From positions 7,914,604 to 7,978,603 of the forward strand of contig NC_065404.1 of assembly GCF_024362695.1 (NCBI RefSeq): a stretch of DNA of 64,000 nt. The letters run 5' to 3'. This DNA is from Pectinophora gossypiella (taxonomy: Eukaryota > Arthropoda > Insecta > Lepidoptera > Gelechiidae). A program made the translations under genes and the position numbers. Of the stretch, positions 11,691-24,600 are shown in pieces. Within the stretch, counting starts at the first letter, position 1, and each line of letters begins with the position of its first letter. Below the pieces are notes generated by a model that saw only the letters and a list, made by a program, of their open reading frames with translations, was not told the origin of the DNA and made no database searches.

Positions 11691-14600
11691 ACTACAATAA
11701 TATATGATTCTGCATAGGAAAAGGAACGTGTAAATGTAATTGTACCTTGTAATATCTGATTTTTTTATTCTTATTCTTCCATAGATTATGTTTGCCTCAA
11801 AATAAAAAAAAAGATTTGATTTGATTTAATAGGTAATTGATATCTGTGTCCACTTAATGACAAAAAGCTTGGGATTTAAAAATATAGCCCGGCAAGTAGA
11901 GCATATTATATACTATAATTCATAATTAATTTATTTGCAATAAAAATAGTGCAGTTTGCAGTTGGTCAGCATTTAACATTTGATCTACATTTTTAGTTAT
12001 TACACACCATATAACTATTATGTTTTATACAGCTCTGCCCACCCCTTTTTCGGATTTGGCCGTGATCCTATGTTTATATTGCTGACTTTGTGTGATTGTT
12101 ATATTGTTAAATAAGTATTTAAGGTTAAGGTATATATTTCTATGGGTCTTTGTTATCTGATAAAAATCAATATAATAGGTATGCTTCTATGCTCCTCTGG
12201 GACCGAACAGAAAACGTAGAATACGATCAGTTGCTTCCTTCTCTTCCTAGGCATATCGTAAAACTAAAAACCGACAGCAGAATTGTTTTCTAACTGGATG
12301 GACCATATTATAAGAGATGGCCATCACCGTACGGTACGCCATATCTTAAAACTATACCTACTTATAGAAATAATGGTGTTTGGATATTGTAAATACTAGA
12401 AATACATATCTGGGAGAAATATTGTTGGACCAAGATATATATGGGCTAGCCGTAGTCCGAACCAAATTTAATATACTTAACTTGTATGGCAAATTACAAA
12501 TATATTGTTAGGTATGTCCTCGTGTCCTCGCATTTGGTTTCAATATACTCATGGAAGATGATAATCAGGGAACAAACATATCTTGAAGATTTTATGTTTT
12601 GGAATAATAATTGAGTATACTTACATATATAATTTGGATAAGATCACTCCTATTTCCTGTAAGGGTAGGCAGAGAGAGTGGTAGGCGCTTACTACGAGCC
12701 CGACACACCACTTTCGATACTTCCACTCACTAACTGAGTACACTATGTATTATTAGTAAATAAATGGTATACCTTGTAAATAAAGTGAATCGACTTTAAT
12801 ACCTATTATTTTTTTTAATTAGTACTTAAAACTTAATCAGCTACAAATCTTTTCATATAAGATTTTCTTGCGTGAACATAAAACGTATATGGTGGCTAAG
12901 ACTATTGAAGTTAATAGGTAAGTAAACGATAGTAATAAGTAAATGATAACAAAATTGAAACATTATAGGCTGGCTTTAGTGCTCCAGCTGACCCCCTGCA
13001 GGGGTCACTGGGCCCAACCGACCGGCTTGCCCCTTAAGCAATCCGCACTACCACTCTATGATACTGAATAACAAATTACTTACATATAGATATGGATATA
13101 CGACACTTACGAACACCACTCCTTTTGATTATCATAATTACATAAATATCAAAATCTAATGATTTTCTTCTTTCAGTGGGTAGGTTACCTACATTACTAT
13201 GTTGCTACGATAACATTTAATTTTATTCAGTCTTCGTATTAGGACTTATTGGGGTCTTTATAAATGTACAGTTATTTAGAATCTAATAAAACATTGTATT
13301 TATTTACCTAAAGTTTATTTAGTAGCCAGCGCACGTTGAAATCTTTACCACCGCCGAAGCTGCATCGAACAGAACCTGTAAGACAAATGTATTCACATTA
13401 ATAATAAGACGTGGTATTTGTAAATGTCGATAATAGCACATAATACGTATAGGTAATATCAATTATATTTATCAGGCGTCATTGTCACACGACAAAAGGA
13501 CATCGGTTGATGTATGGTAGTGTAGGAACTAGTAGGTGCGAGGTCGCGTGTGGAGTTGTTTACAGAAGCTATTGTGTGCGACATTCCGTGTTAGGTTGGC
13601 GGACGTATTGTTGGTAACTAGGGCATAGCAAGCGGCACGTTGGCACGACAGCACGCCTATCCTGCGAGGCGGGGCGGCGGCGGCGGCACGTGCTATTGGT
13701 TGCCGTCGGAGCGTGACGCCTGCTCCATTGGACAAACCACAACAAGTGAAAGTGACGAAACGTTCCTTCTTCAAAACCAGCACCTTGCGCAAATAATTAC
13801 CTACTATACTAGTACCCATGACGAAACAGGCCAAAGGCTAGCCCATTTCATAATTTTATTGTTTTCCGATAACTCCAGTAAAGGTAACGTCAGATAAATC
13901 AAATTTAATGTAGATCCATAAAAGACTCATATTAAAGAAATCTGTTTGTTCCAAGTTAGTGAGTACAATAGAAGGTTCCGAACAAACAAATTAGATCGAC
14001 TGTTAATGGCAAAGACTGCAATGTAGGTAATACTAAAACATTGTTAAGTAAGTAGTATATAATATACCCATATAGGTATTTTAAGTAGAAAAAAATAGGT
14101 ACTTGATATGACGACGAAACGAAGAATGGACACTATAACAAAATTATAAACTTAAATACATTTTTTTTGACATTTATATACTGGCTACTCTATATATAAT
14201 TTCAGTGAAATCAAAACTCTATAAATAGCATGCAGACGTAAGACTTTAACTACTTACATAATAATAATCACTCTTCGTGATATAGGTAGGTAATAGAAAC
14301 CAGATTATTTAATAGTCTAGACGTTTTTGGTTGCTCATAAATTAGTAATTTGTACAAACTAGACATTGAGTTGTAATAGCATTCTCTGTTGATCATACAG
14401 GTAAGCTTTCATTCTTATTAAAACTTTCCTTCTTAAAAGCCTTTAACCTTTACGTGTCAGAAAGGCGGCAATTTTGTATAGTTGGCATTGGTCACTGTAA
14501 GTAAACTGTTCTAAAATTCGTGCTTTTAACCGAGCTTTATTATAAACAAATACGATTACAATACTACCACAAAAGGCATTAAGATGCAAATTGGTACAAG

Positions 14601-15479
14601 CATAACTAGAAAATTAGCATTATGAGCGACAATATTGAAGAGTGACTCAGCACGTCAGTCCGTCAGCCATCAGCTCATTGTGACGCAAGCGCGGGCGCAG
14701 CGAGCCCGCCCAAACCCTCGATCAATAGCCGTGAAATTCAATTATACCAAATAGAGGTCACGCGGAGTATCGCTCCCATTCTGATAATGTAGGCAGCGGT
14801 AAAAGATCTTATGAAAAAGAGGTAGATACCTACGAACTTAAAAAAGAAAGAGTAACGGCATTGCTGCAAAAAATCCTTTAACATAATAGAAACAAGTGAA
14901 TGTCTCGCCAATAAGCCACAATGGTCTTGATCGATGAAGATACCCATATTCCATGCATTAATTATCGGTGAAATGCGACAAGCTCGCATAGCCACCTATT
15001 ACCATACAAACCGCCCCTTCTCAACCGGAAGGGATATAGAGAATATTCAGTTTGAGACTTAAAAGCAAGTGCCTGAGGTGGTAAGTTAAAGGCCTACTGA
15101 ACTACAAACAAAGTAGGTATATAACATAATAATCACAATTATAATAATAATAAACAAATGAAAGTTCAATCTTCTAACAAATGTTAGATAAAAACTAGAA
15201 GCTCAAATGTAGGCGCTACTATTGAGAGTTCCTAAATTTTGTCAGTTCTCCATTTAGCTGTCCAGCTAAAATTCGTGATTAATTGCTATAAAATGTAAGT
15301 AAGTAAGTAAAATGTTTATTTTTCATGAGAAATACAGAAAATATGGGTACAATAAAAACCCCACAAAACCAATTCCTCGGTTTGTCTGTGGGAGTGGAGA
15401 ACTTACAGCTAAGAGATCTTTTGCAACGTGGAGTCTGTAACGTCTACAGGATGAGTTACTAACAAGAAAAGCAACCAAA
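11691..15479. other. Gene-free stretch upstream of the mariner relic
   Basis: Mostly AT-rich without a recognisable gene. About 12650-12720 carries a dispersed repeat with the phrase AAGGGTAGGCAGAG, seen again near 44690 and 62555. GC-rich islands lie at about 13540-13750 (with CACGTG at its centre) and 14640-14730. About 15295-15470 looks like a repeat tail. The open frames in this stretch are short and lack motifs. Confidence 0.35.
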
Positions 15480-16210
15480 AATATTATGACAGGTCGTCGA
15501 GTTACGGAAGATTTCTATAGGAAGTGTTTGTAATATTGCACGACCGCTTTAGGCATGAAAAATGTGTCGGCGCGCTGGGTACCCAGAATGCTTACAGACG
15601 CGCAGAAACAGACCGAAAATTTCACGATTTGTTAACAAGATCCTGACCGATTTTTGGCTCGATTCCTAACTGTATGGATGAAACATGCCTTACCATTATG
15701 TCCCTGAAACTAAACAGTCCATCACTTGGAAGAGACCGTAATCTCCAACGCCTAAGAAATTTAAAGGAATTGCTCTCTTTACTGGGATAGTAAGGGGGTG
15801 GTGATGATTGAATACCTCAGTTATCGAACCACTATTACGGGGACTTTATACGCAGAAGAAATAAAAGAATTGCGAGAGAAAAATCGCGAGAAACGGCGTG
15901 GCAAACTCGCTAAAGTTATTTTGTTTCACCAAGCCCCCGTGCACAACTCCAAAGTTGTGATGGCTGCCATTGAAGATCTTTGACTCGATCTTGATCCGAA
16001 CCTTCCTCCAAGTGGTTTCTATCTATCTCCAAGGTTAAAAGAACATTTTAAAGGTCAGCATTTGAATCGGTGATCACTGCCGTACGATATTTTTAGGGGT
16101 TCAGGATGAAGAATTTTTTAGGAAGGGAATTTTATGTTTAGAAAGTATTAAGTAAGTAATAAAAGATAGTTGCGTCATACTCATTTTCACTTTATTGAAC
16201 ACCCCTCGTA
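15480..16210 (+). pseudogene. Decayed mariner-family transposase
   Basis: Broken pieces of a mariner transposase can be read in several + strand frames. Near 15570 is VSARWVPRMLTDAQKQ, the linker typical of mariner proteins. At 15798-15983 are ITGTLYAEEIKELREKN and VILFHQAPVHNSKVVMA, the region around the second catalytic aspartate of the DD34D triad. The aspartate expected after FHQ in FHQDNAP is missing, and in-frame stops and frameshifts separate the pieces. Downstream, TTTATTGAACACCCCTCGTA at 16191-16210 resembles a mariner terminal repeat. The copy cannot encode an active enzyme and is a dead element just upstream of CSN8. Confidence 0.75.
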
Positions 16211-16684
16211 CAGTTACAAAGCCTTTGTTTTTGTACACAACAATTGGTCCTTGGTACACAAGAATACGTTCCATTCAAGGACCATCTTTGGTTACTAGGT
16301 TCTCTTAGTAGTATGTGCTTTGGTTCCATTACTGATGATAGATAGGGCTTATTAATTCTATTTACGCCATCCGAACGCCATCTAGTCAGTTTTTGGCAGG
16401 AAACCATGGTGAATAAATGGTTGTCTTATTATATTGGATTTTTTTTAATTTAATTTTGTGAATTCTCATTGTTTCTTATTCATTTGAAATTTAGAGATAA
16501 GATGTTTTTATATTAACAATAATATTAACATCCTTGTATCCACCACTCAAAACAGTATCCGAAACCAACAGAAATCAAGCCAAAATCAAGAAAAAAGATA
16601 TATGTCACGTTGACAGTTGACAGCGGTTTTCGCTGTTGTTGTTTTCATTTGTGCGGAGCAAGTGCAGTGCAATAATTTAAAGAA

Positions 16685-17943
16685 ATGCTTACGAATTTTG
16701 ATAAATTATGTGTCGATCTAGAAAAACAAGAATTGGAGGTAAAGCACCGTTGTTTAAACCTAAACACCTACATAAAAGTGCCAAGTTATAGGTTATATTT
16801 TTGAAACCCACTTCCAGCTACCCTTTTCCTAAAAATAATAGAAATACTCTTTTTTTTCAGGCTGCCAACGGTGTAGCTACTCCTTCTACGTATGCTCAAC
16901 TGCTTGCTATATACTTATATCATAATGACTTGTAAGTTGTAATGTTTGCGATTTTAAGATTATTAAAAGTTTAGCTACAATAAAATCATGATATACCTTC
17001 AATATATTTTCAGATGCAATGCTAAGTTTTTATGGAAAAGAATTCCCCAGAATATCACAAGTAGTAATCCTGAGATAGCTGCCATATGGGCCGTGGGGCA
17101 GAAGATGTGGAAGAAAGACCTTGCCGGAACCTACCAAGCACTCGCTGCTTACACTTGGACTGAACCTGTATCTAATATCATCAGGGCACTTGAAGGTTAA
17201 TAACATTGATTACATTTAATTCTTAGAGTATAACATTCTTCTTTCATGTGGCATGCAATCTGATTTTGTCAATCTGCAATGTCCTAACCATGTTTTATCA
17301 TAATTGGATAGTTTCCTCGTCAAAGATAAATTCTGATTACTAAATAAAGACAGATCTAAAAGTGACAAAAATCAATTCTTTTTTTCTATTTAACTTATTT
17401 GTGAATTTTAATAAAGAAAAATGTAATAATCATCCAAATTCTACAGTAATTTAGTTTTTGACATGTAGTAAAAAGTAACTGATTTAACTAGTTCAAAACT
17501 ACCCTATTGTAGTCATGTAATTGGATGCTTTGCTAAAAAGTCCTGTGTAAAATATAATAGCAAAAAAAATTAACATGTATATTGCTGATTGCTTTTGTTT
17601 CTAGTTTTTTTTGTCATGTACTGATAAAAGTATAGAGTATCTGATTTACTTAATAGTTTATCAGCTGATACAATATAATTATGTCTTTACAGAAAAAGTT
17701 CGGGAGCGTGCATTGAACCTCATTGGTCGATCCTACAGCACCGTTTCCATAGATACAGTAGTATCAATGACAGGCCTCAGCAGAGATGCAGTGCTTCATA
17801 TGTGCCAAGACCGCAAGTGGGATTTAGATGAGGATGGCACCACCATCAAACCGATACCTCCAACACAACCCGCTCCACTACACACGTCGAGTGAAGACCA
17901 GCTGTTCAAGCTGACGGAGTTTGTATCATTTTTAGAAAACTAA
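16685..17943 (+). CDS. CSN8: COP9 signalosome complex subunit 8
   Basis: Four coding exons: 16685-16738, 16861-16931, 17014-17195 and 17693-17943. All junctions are GT-AG and the phases join cleanly into 185 codons. CSN8 is the smallest PCI-domain subunit of the COP9 signalosome, the complex that removes NEDD8 from cullin-RING ubiquitin ligases. The protein begins MLTNFDKLCVDLEKQELE. Its middle has the family signature of alternating helices (YAQLLAIYLYHNDL, FLWKRIP, IWAVGQKMWKKDL). The carboxyl half has the winged-helix part of the PCI domain (RALNLIGRSYSTVSIDTV, then LSRDAV). The length fits the family, about 180-210 residues. The ATG is the first after a short leader and is in frame with the conserved amino end. 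An AATAAA sits at 18051-18056. The gene converges on CHS1. Confidence 0.93.
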
Positions 17944-18050
17944 GTAAGTTTATTTTAATTATTTTCATAATTAAAACTACTATTGTAAAATTATTGTAAT
18001 TTAGTAAGGCATTTCATCTCTGAATTAATGCTACTCACTTAAACATTTCT

Positions 18051-18056
18051 AATAAA
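18051..18056 (+). terminator. Polyadenylation signal of CSN8
   Basis: AATAAA about 108 bases after the CSN8 stop codon. It is the first canonical signal on the + strand past the gene, so the transcript probably ends near 18075. Confidence 0.6.
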
Positions 18057-18143
18057 ATATATAAAACATACAGCAATCTGCAAATCTTTCATTATTAAAA
18101 TTCAAGAATGGACAGAAATACCACATTTTCATTTCAAAAATAT

Positions 18144-18149
18144 TTTAAT
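18144..18149 (-). terminator. Candidate polyadenylation signal of CHS1
   Basis: ATTAAA on the minus strand about 500 bases after the CHS1 stop. I found no AATAAA on the minus strand between here and the stop codon, so this common variant is the best candidate. It would place the 3' end of CHS1 within roughly 50 bases of the end of CSN8. Confidence 0.35.
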
Positions 18150-18648
18150 AATTACAAGATTTCCTAAAATAATAGTATAAAAATATGCTATAAAGTTAAG
18201 TGGCAGTGTAAAATAAGTTCTTATTCATTCATTACATGACATAATAGCTGTTGTAAATTATTGACCTTGTGACTTTATATTATACTATTAGATTCTGTCA
18301 CTTAGTGAAACAGTTCACAGACCAACATTCAAAATATCACAAGCAACTCAACTATATTCCATGAGATTACTTATATACTTATACAGTATAAAAATATAAC
18401 TAAGTATTCTAAAAAAATGAGTATCTACATTTGTTTATCCTAGGCACTTGACGCTGAATTAAGTTTTGGCAACTCTTAGAATCTGCAAGCCTAATATTTT
18501 AGGGATATTGCAAATCGAGTTTTCATACAATTTACAAAACAAATATATAGGATTTTGTTGACTTTTTGCTTTCTTTAAAGCTTTCAATAAACTAGCTAAT
18601 TAACAATTCGATGATTTCATTAATTTCCCAATATCCCTGTGATGTGGC

Positions 18649-21600
18649 CTACTGGTATCTTCCTTGGAAAGTGACTTGGTTCTGTCTTGGCTGCAGTCTC
18701 ATAGAGTTCTCGTCTTCGTCACCGAGTGAGGTTTCGTAGGCGCGATTCACTTGCCCACCATTAGGCTCGCCGAACACATCCTTGACCGATATATTGGCGG
18801 TGGAGGTACGATGACGCGGCACAACTCCATGGTTGTTATTTAGCTGAAATATTGTATTTTTATATATTATTATAATAGAATATTAAATACCATATGATAG
18901 GTAAACATTATATATTATGAGGCGCTTAACATAGACGTGCTTGTTGATTAAATTCGATATATAAAGTTAAGTAATGTTGGATGCTGTCAGTTATTGGATG
19001 ACTGATCGCTTGATAGGTTTTGTTTGGTTTGGCTCCTCTTTGATGTGAAAGTCATGTTAAACTGACCATTCAAAGACCGGATTGGTGACGAAGACCCAAA
19101 ACATCTCCACAATTGACAATGAAGCAGTGTAGTGGATGATACTCATTTGCCTTTTGGTTAATTGAAAAAAGTCTCTGCCCAGTAAAATGTAACTCATTTT
19201 ACTTAATTTTTTATGTTTGTGTATACCTATAAGTATTTATACTTAATGTATTATGATAAAAAAATCTTTTTAGAATGAACCTTTACCATGCCAGCAACAC
19301 CGTATTCGTTGTTAGCACCAAGCGTTTGCATTTGCGACTTTCTCCGCTCAGCCATCACGGAGTTTCTTCTTGTTTCTAAAGCTTTCAGCGTTTCTCTTCG
19401 TAGCGTCATCTTGCGATTTAGTACCGGTGTTCCTGGAAATTTTAAATAATTTTTCGATTCTTACGTATGAATTACAATGTCTAGCTTCTAATCCCTTTTG
19501 AACTTGTCAGGGAGGCAAATCGTCAGAATACAACTTGAACCTTATTTATATGTTGTATTCAGTAATTGCATTCTTACCCGGCCCGTCGTTAGCATTCATA
19601 TTGAAGAAACGTTTCTTGAACGCGACATCCAACGTCCCTATATTCCTCTTCCTCTGCTTGGCTTTCTCCAGGTTATGGATGGTTTTCCTCCTTCCGACGT
19701 TATGTGGTCCTGATCCGGAATCGTTGTCGTAATCGTCATCCAAACCGTTAAGTTTTTGTAAATCTTTGACTATTGCTATTGCATTCTTATCCAGCAATGC
19801 ATCTTGAGACAAGTCTTCAGACTGGAATTTATTAATACATCAGTTACAATTATGGTTTGTTGCATATGCAATCAGTGTATAGATAAAGGAAATATATCAA
19901 AATAAATACCTTCTTCGTACAGAACCAGTTCAGTTCTGTAGATGCTAATATGTGCGATAAAGTTCCAAATCTATGGAACAACATCGCAGTGAACTGGATG
20001 ACCAAGATCAGCGCGAAGAAGAACACAAACACCAGACCGATGGGCTCCAATTGTAAATATTCTTTTGTAATGATCACCTGTGAAGTTGTAATTTGTATTA
20101 ATATTGTATCAGGTGAAAATTAAAAAGACACTAATATTAGTGTTAAAAGTGTGAAAAGAACAGGTAATGTGAAATGAATTTCTAATTATTTGAAACTCAT
20201 TGTTATAGACAAGTGCAATAGTATTAGTAAAGTTTCAGTCCGAATAAGGCCTCTGCAGAATACTATCCTCCCCCGCTATCTCGAGGGGGTAACCAAGAAA
20301 AGAAAACTTAAAACCTTTTGTAAACTAAGATACTGTGCGCTTATGTATGTGGAGTGTGAACTGTGGAATGATGATGTACATAATTCACAGAACACGTCCT
20401 TTTCTTGTTTGTAAATTCACAAAATACAGTAAGATCCACTTTTCCAAGTGCGTTACTGTATTTGATGTGAATGTTCAGAAGACTTATGATAATGTTAAAC
20501 AAACACCAAGTCTTCTTAACATTATTATGTACAAGAGCACCAGTGAGTGAACCTGTAACCCTGTTTAATAGAAGAAAATCCTCCACCTTAAATAGACAGA
20601 GACGTTTATTAACTTCTTGTGTGGTTGGATAAAGTGCGGCATTTGCTAGGATATTATCATATTTGGAACCAGAATCATTTTCTTTCTTGACATCTTACTA
20701 ATAATGATCAAGCGCGTCAAAAGCGCAACCTTTCGGTGAAAAAGGAACCTATTGTTTCGTCTACTGGGTACTTATCAGGTAAGGATTCCATAGGATACGG
20801 ATTACGGATATTAATTGGAGTACATGTGAAACCATTAAGTGTTGCCCAGGTTGTTTAGTGGTCCGTGTCTTCAGGAGTCCATGCTGGTGTGCCATCCCAG
20901 GACAGACCGGTTAGAAGAAGGTCGTTAGACTTGTGAAGTGACACACATTCAGTGGCAACATTTGGCTATACCTCGCCTGTATCCGCGATGACGGTTATGT
21001 TTGTCTTTATTCCCAAAGGCCAATCCACATGGAGTTGATCTTTGTTGAGTTGTAACAAAAACACTATCAATATGAATAACGCGTTAAACATAAAGAACGC
21101 AAAAACTGACTTATTCCGAAGCTCTATCAGATCTCCTGCGATTCGAGCCTGTAAAATTTAATAAAACAAAAAATTAAGAACATTGCATCAGCTTTCAAGG
21201 GTGACTGGGATTCAGACTTGTCTGTCAGTATGCGTTGGCGGGATGTCGGATTGATCGATTGCTTGGTCGTGGTCCCGAGTCATCGTTGAAGGCTGAGCGC
21301 TGCGTAGTGGATTCCCACGTTACCTCTTGAGTAGCGTCATCAAGTGTTATATTAGTTTTGATTCCGAAGGGCCACCTAAAGTGAAGGTTGTCCTTGTTCA
21401 GTTGCATAAGGAACACAATGAGGACAAAAAGGGCGTTGACCATAAAGAATGAAAAGACAGAAGAGTCTCTCAGTTCTTTGAGATCCTTGGATATACGAGC
21501 CTAAAATTAGGGGAAGATTAACATTAAACTTAAATATTTACTAGATTTTAACCTGAAAGAAAGCACTGATTAGGGTACATATTTGAAAGTTGGTAGTTTC

Positions 21601-24600
21601 AATCATAGACGATTAATTTTGCACTGGATAAATTGACTAGATTTTATCTCCAATACATAATAATATAATTATTAATATAACTCCAATAAATAATTTCAAG
21701 TCCACGTAGGTATGTAGCTTTCAAAAACGTACCTGCTCCTCTTTGTTTGCATCAATGGGATACAGATATTTGTCTATCAGTTCTTTCCAGAATTGTAATT
21801 CAGACTGACTCAAAAAGTCGACTTCACCCTTTTTGAGTTCAGGATCTTCAATCCAGTATGGGTTTATTAGTTCATCTCGGCGTTCCTAGAAGTAAAAGTA
21901 AATATAGTTAAGTAGAGCGTATTGTATGAATAATATATATATACTACGATGAGTAATATTTCAACACTATAGATTGGTTTTAGCTTACTCTAGGCGATGT
22001 GGATAGGGTGTCTGTCTCGGAATCAGAACTGTTGTCTTCAGGGCCTTCAGCAAGAGCATCCAAGTGATCTCCGTTAGCACTACCGCGATGTCCCACTGAT
22101 AATTTCCGGCCTCTGTGTAGTCCATGAGGATCAACAGCTCTGCAAACACCACCAAAACGTTAGATTGTCATACCGTCGCGTGATAGGGAAAAGTATAAAG
22201 CGCCTTTATGTAAAGTAAGTAATGTAAAATCACATTTTGGTGTGCTTTTATTAACAAAACCTTGCAATACACTCACGTCTCAGTTTGTGTCTGGAATCAA
22301 GGTACCGTTCTAGATTTTGTGGAAGAAAATCACTTGAGGACAGATTTTGACTATAAAGCGACTTTACTGACGGTATTGCCGGTTTAGCATTGACCTACCT
22401 TTCTACATTTTCAATTTTCTTTTCCAGTTTTTCAAGCGTCGACGTTATGTGCATCAATTGAACTTTTTCTTCTGCTCCTTTAGGATGTGTGCAGAACATG
22501 CACTTGAATAAACCAGCCAATGAGAATTCAATTGAACCCTCATCTTCATTATTGTTTCCTCCAGGCAGGAACCCAAGTAACGACTTTTGTTTAGCATTTT
22601 TCTTGGCTTCCTCTGCTTCTTTTTTCTCTTGTTCAATTTCCTAGATATTATAGAACAAAACTATTAATAGACGATTACAAAAAACAAAAACATTGCGTTG
22701 TATCGTTGATGTTACGAACCTTTTTAGTCTTCTTAACTTGTACTTCTCGAGTACCCCAACTTACAACATTGAGATTTATTATCGAGTACAAAATCAATAG
22801 TAAGTACATAGACGGAATAGACAGTAGATAGATGATACCAGGCACGATGCACCAAAATTCTTGTGGATGCAAACAGGCTGCTATGAAAAATGAACTTGAG
22901 AGAGCTATCAAGAAAATAGCCGAAGGAGATCCCACGCCGTCCTCGCCTAACTGAAGAGCCGTACCGACTATCACAGCCATCATTATCATTGCATATGCAG
23001 TTGATAGAATTTGTGCCACCAGTAGCTGAAACAGAATGGAATAAAAAGCATTATTAAAATATCAAGTTGCAAAATTTACCTACTTAAACGTAAAAAAGTT
23101 TTAATTTCTACCTGTATTTCGGATTTCATCGTGAAGCAAACGATCATGAAGGCCATAATGGGATAGAGGTTGTATTCGAAAGATGTCCAGTTGTCGATTC
23201 GGAAAGCAGCCACGAAGGCACCCACCAACATAAGGAATATAGTGCCGGGACCCAGGATCGTACCGCCCATCAACATCATCTAAGAAAGAAGATAAATAAT
23301 TTAATAAATGTCACCTACGGGACTTGTTAGACAAGAAATTTACAAAAATATGGTTACGTACTTGATAAGCAATGTAGGGTGAAGAAATATTGTCGTTGAT
23401 CTTGATCGTATGTTTGTAGTCCATAAGCAGATCCATAATGTTGGCGATGGTGGAAGGCACCCAACGACGACGCTGATTGTAGAACTCGCTGAAACCTTCG
23501 GGACAGTGCGTGTAGGCATCTGAGGCAGCTGAGTATTCTACACGATAGCCTCTTTGTAGTAAGAGAGTGCACAACCAACGATCTTCCCCTGCAGGACACA
23601 TCATGTCATCATTTTAAACATCTTTACAGAAATAGAAACACTCACTAAGGACAAGTATAATTTCATACCTTGATCGTACTGTACGTAATGCCGAGCCTCG
23701 TCTGATCGTAGAGTGTACTTCTTCATCACATTATCGTCCATAAGAGCCTTTCCTCTGAACAGAGAGAAGCATCCCGGACTACAGAGTACGCACCCGATCA
23801 TGTGTTCTGTTGCCTTTTGCAGCCAATGGCCAATAGCATATTCAAACATTTGATACCATACCATAGGGCCTGAAAACGGTTAAAGTAGACAATTATGAGT
23901 TTCTCCATTCATAATTATTTATCTTTATTAAACAAGAAAAAAATCAACTCACCAGATCCGACAGGGTGAATACGACCGCAAGCAGCTCCAAGATTCTTAT
24001 TCTTCTTCATCAAGTCAATTAGTAAACGGACGGCATGTGGTTGAAAGTCAATGTCTCCGTCAAGGGTCAGCAAGTAAGTGTTTTCAGCCATTACTTCTTT
24101 ACGATCTACAGATATCGGCAGCTCTATTAGACGGTGACCCAGTAAATAGTACATGTACATTACCTGCGAAACACAAAATAGTAAAGTGAAATAAAATAAC
24201 AACACTTTACATACGCTCCTGACTATATCCTAACGGTCGAGTCAACTATGATAATGAAAAACTGCACGTAAGGTAAATTAATAACTTATTGGAGCGTAAG
24301 TCCGGTAGGTACCGAGGTGAAAGTGAAATATTTACCTTACCGCGTTTAAAGTAGGGATATGAGACTCCCTGGGAGTCTCATTCATTAATAACCCGTTATT
24401 GTGTGTTTCAATTATGATAATAACCGCGTAAACTTAAAACAAACTATGACATTGTTCTTTTACTTCAATATAATTTGAGCTCTACCTGAGACCAACGCTT
24501 CCTATGACGGATTTTTGCCTTGTCCTTCAGATGACAGATCATTTTGGTCTTTCCGGGCAGAACCCAAGTCAGTCTTCCGCCGTATGGTGCAGGGTACTTC

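Noticed and set aside
16192..16407. Minus-strand 71-codon frame near CSN8
   Set aside because: It overlaps the mariner right end and has no motif or splice support.
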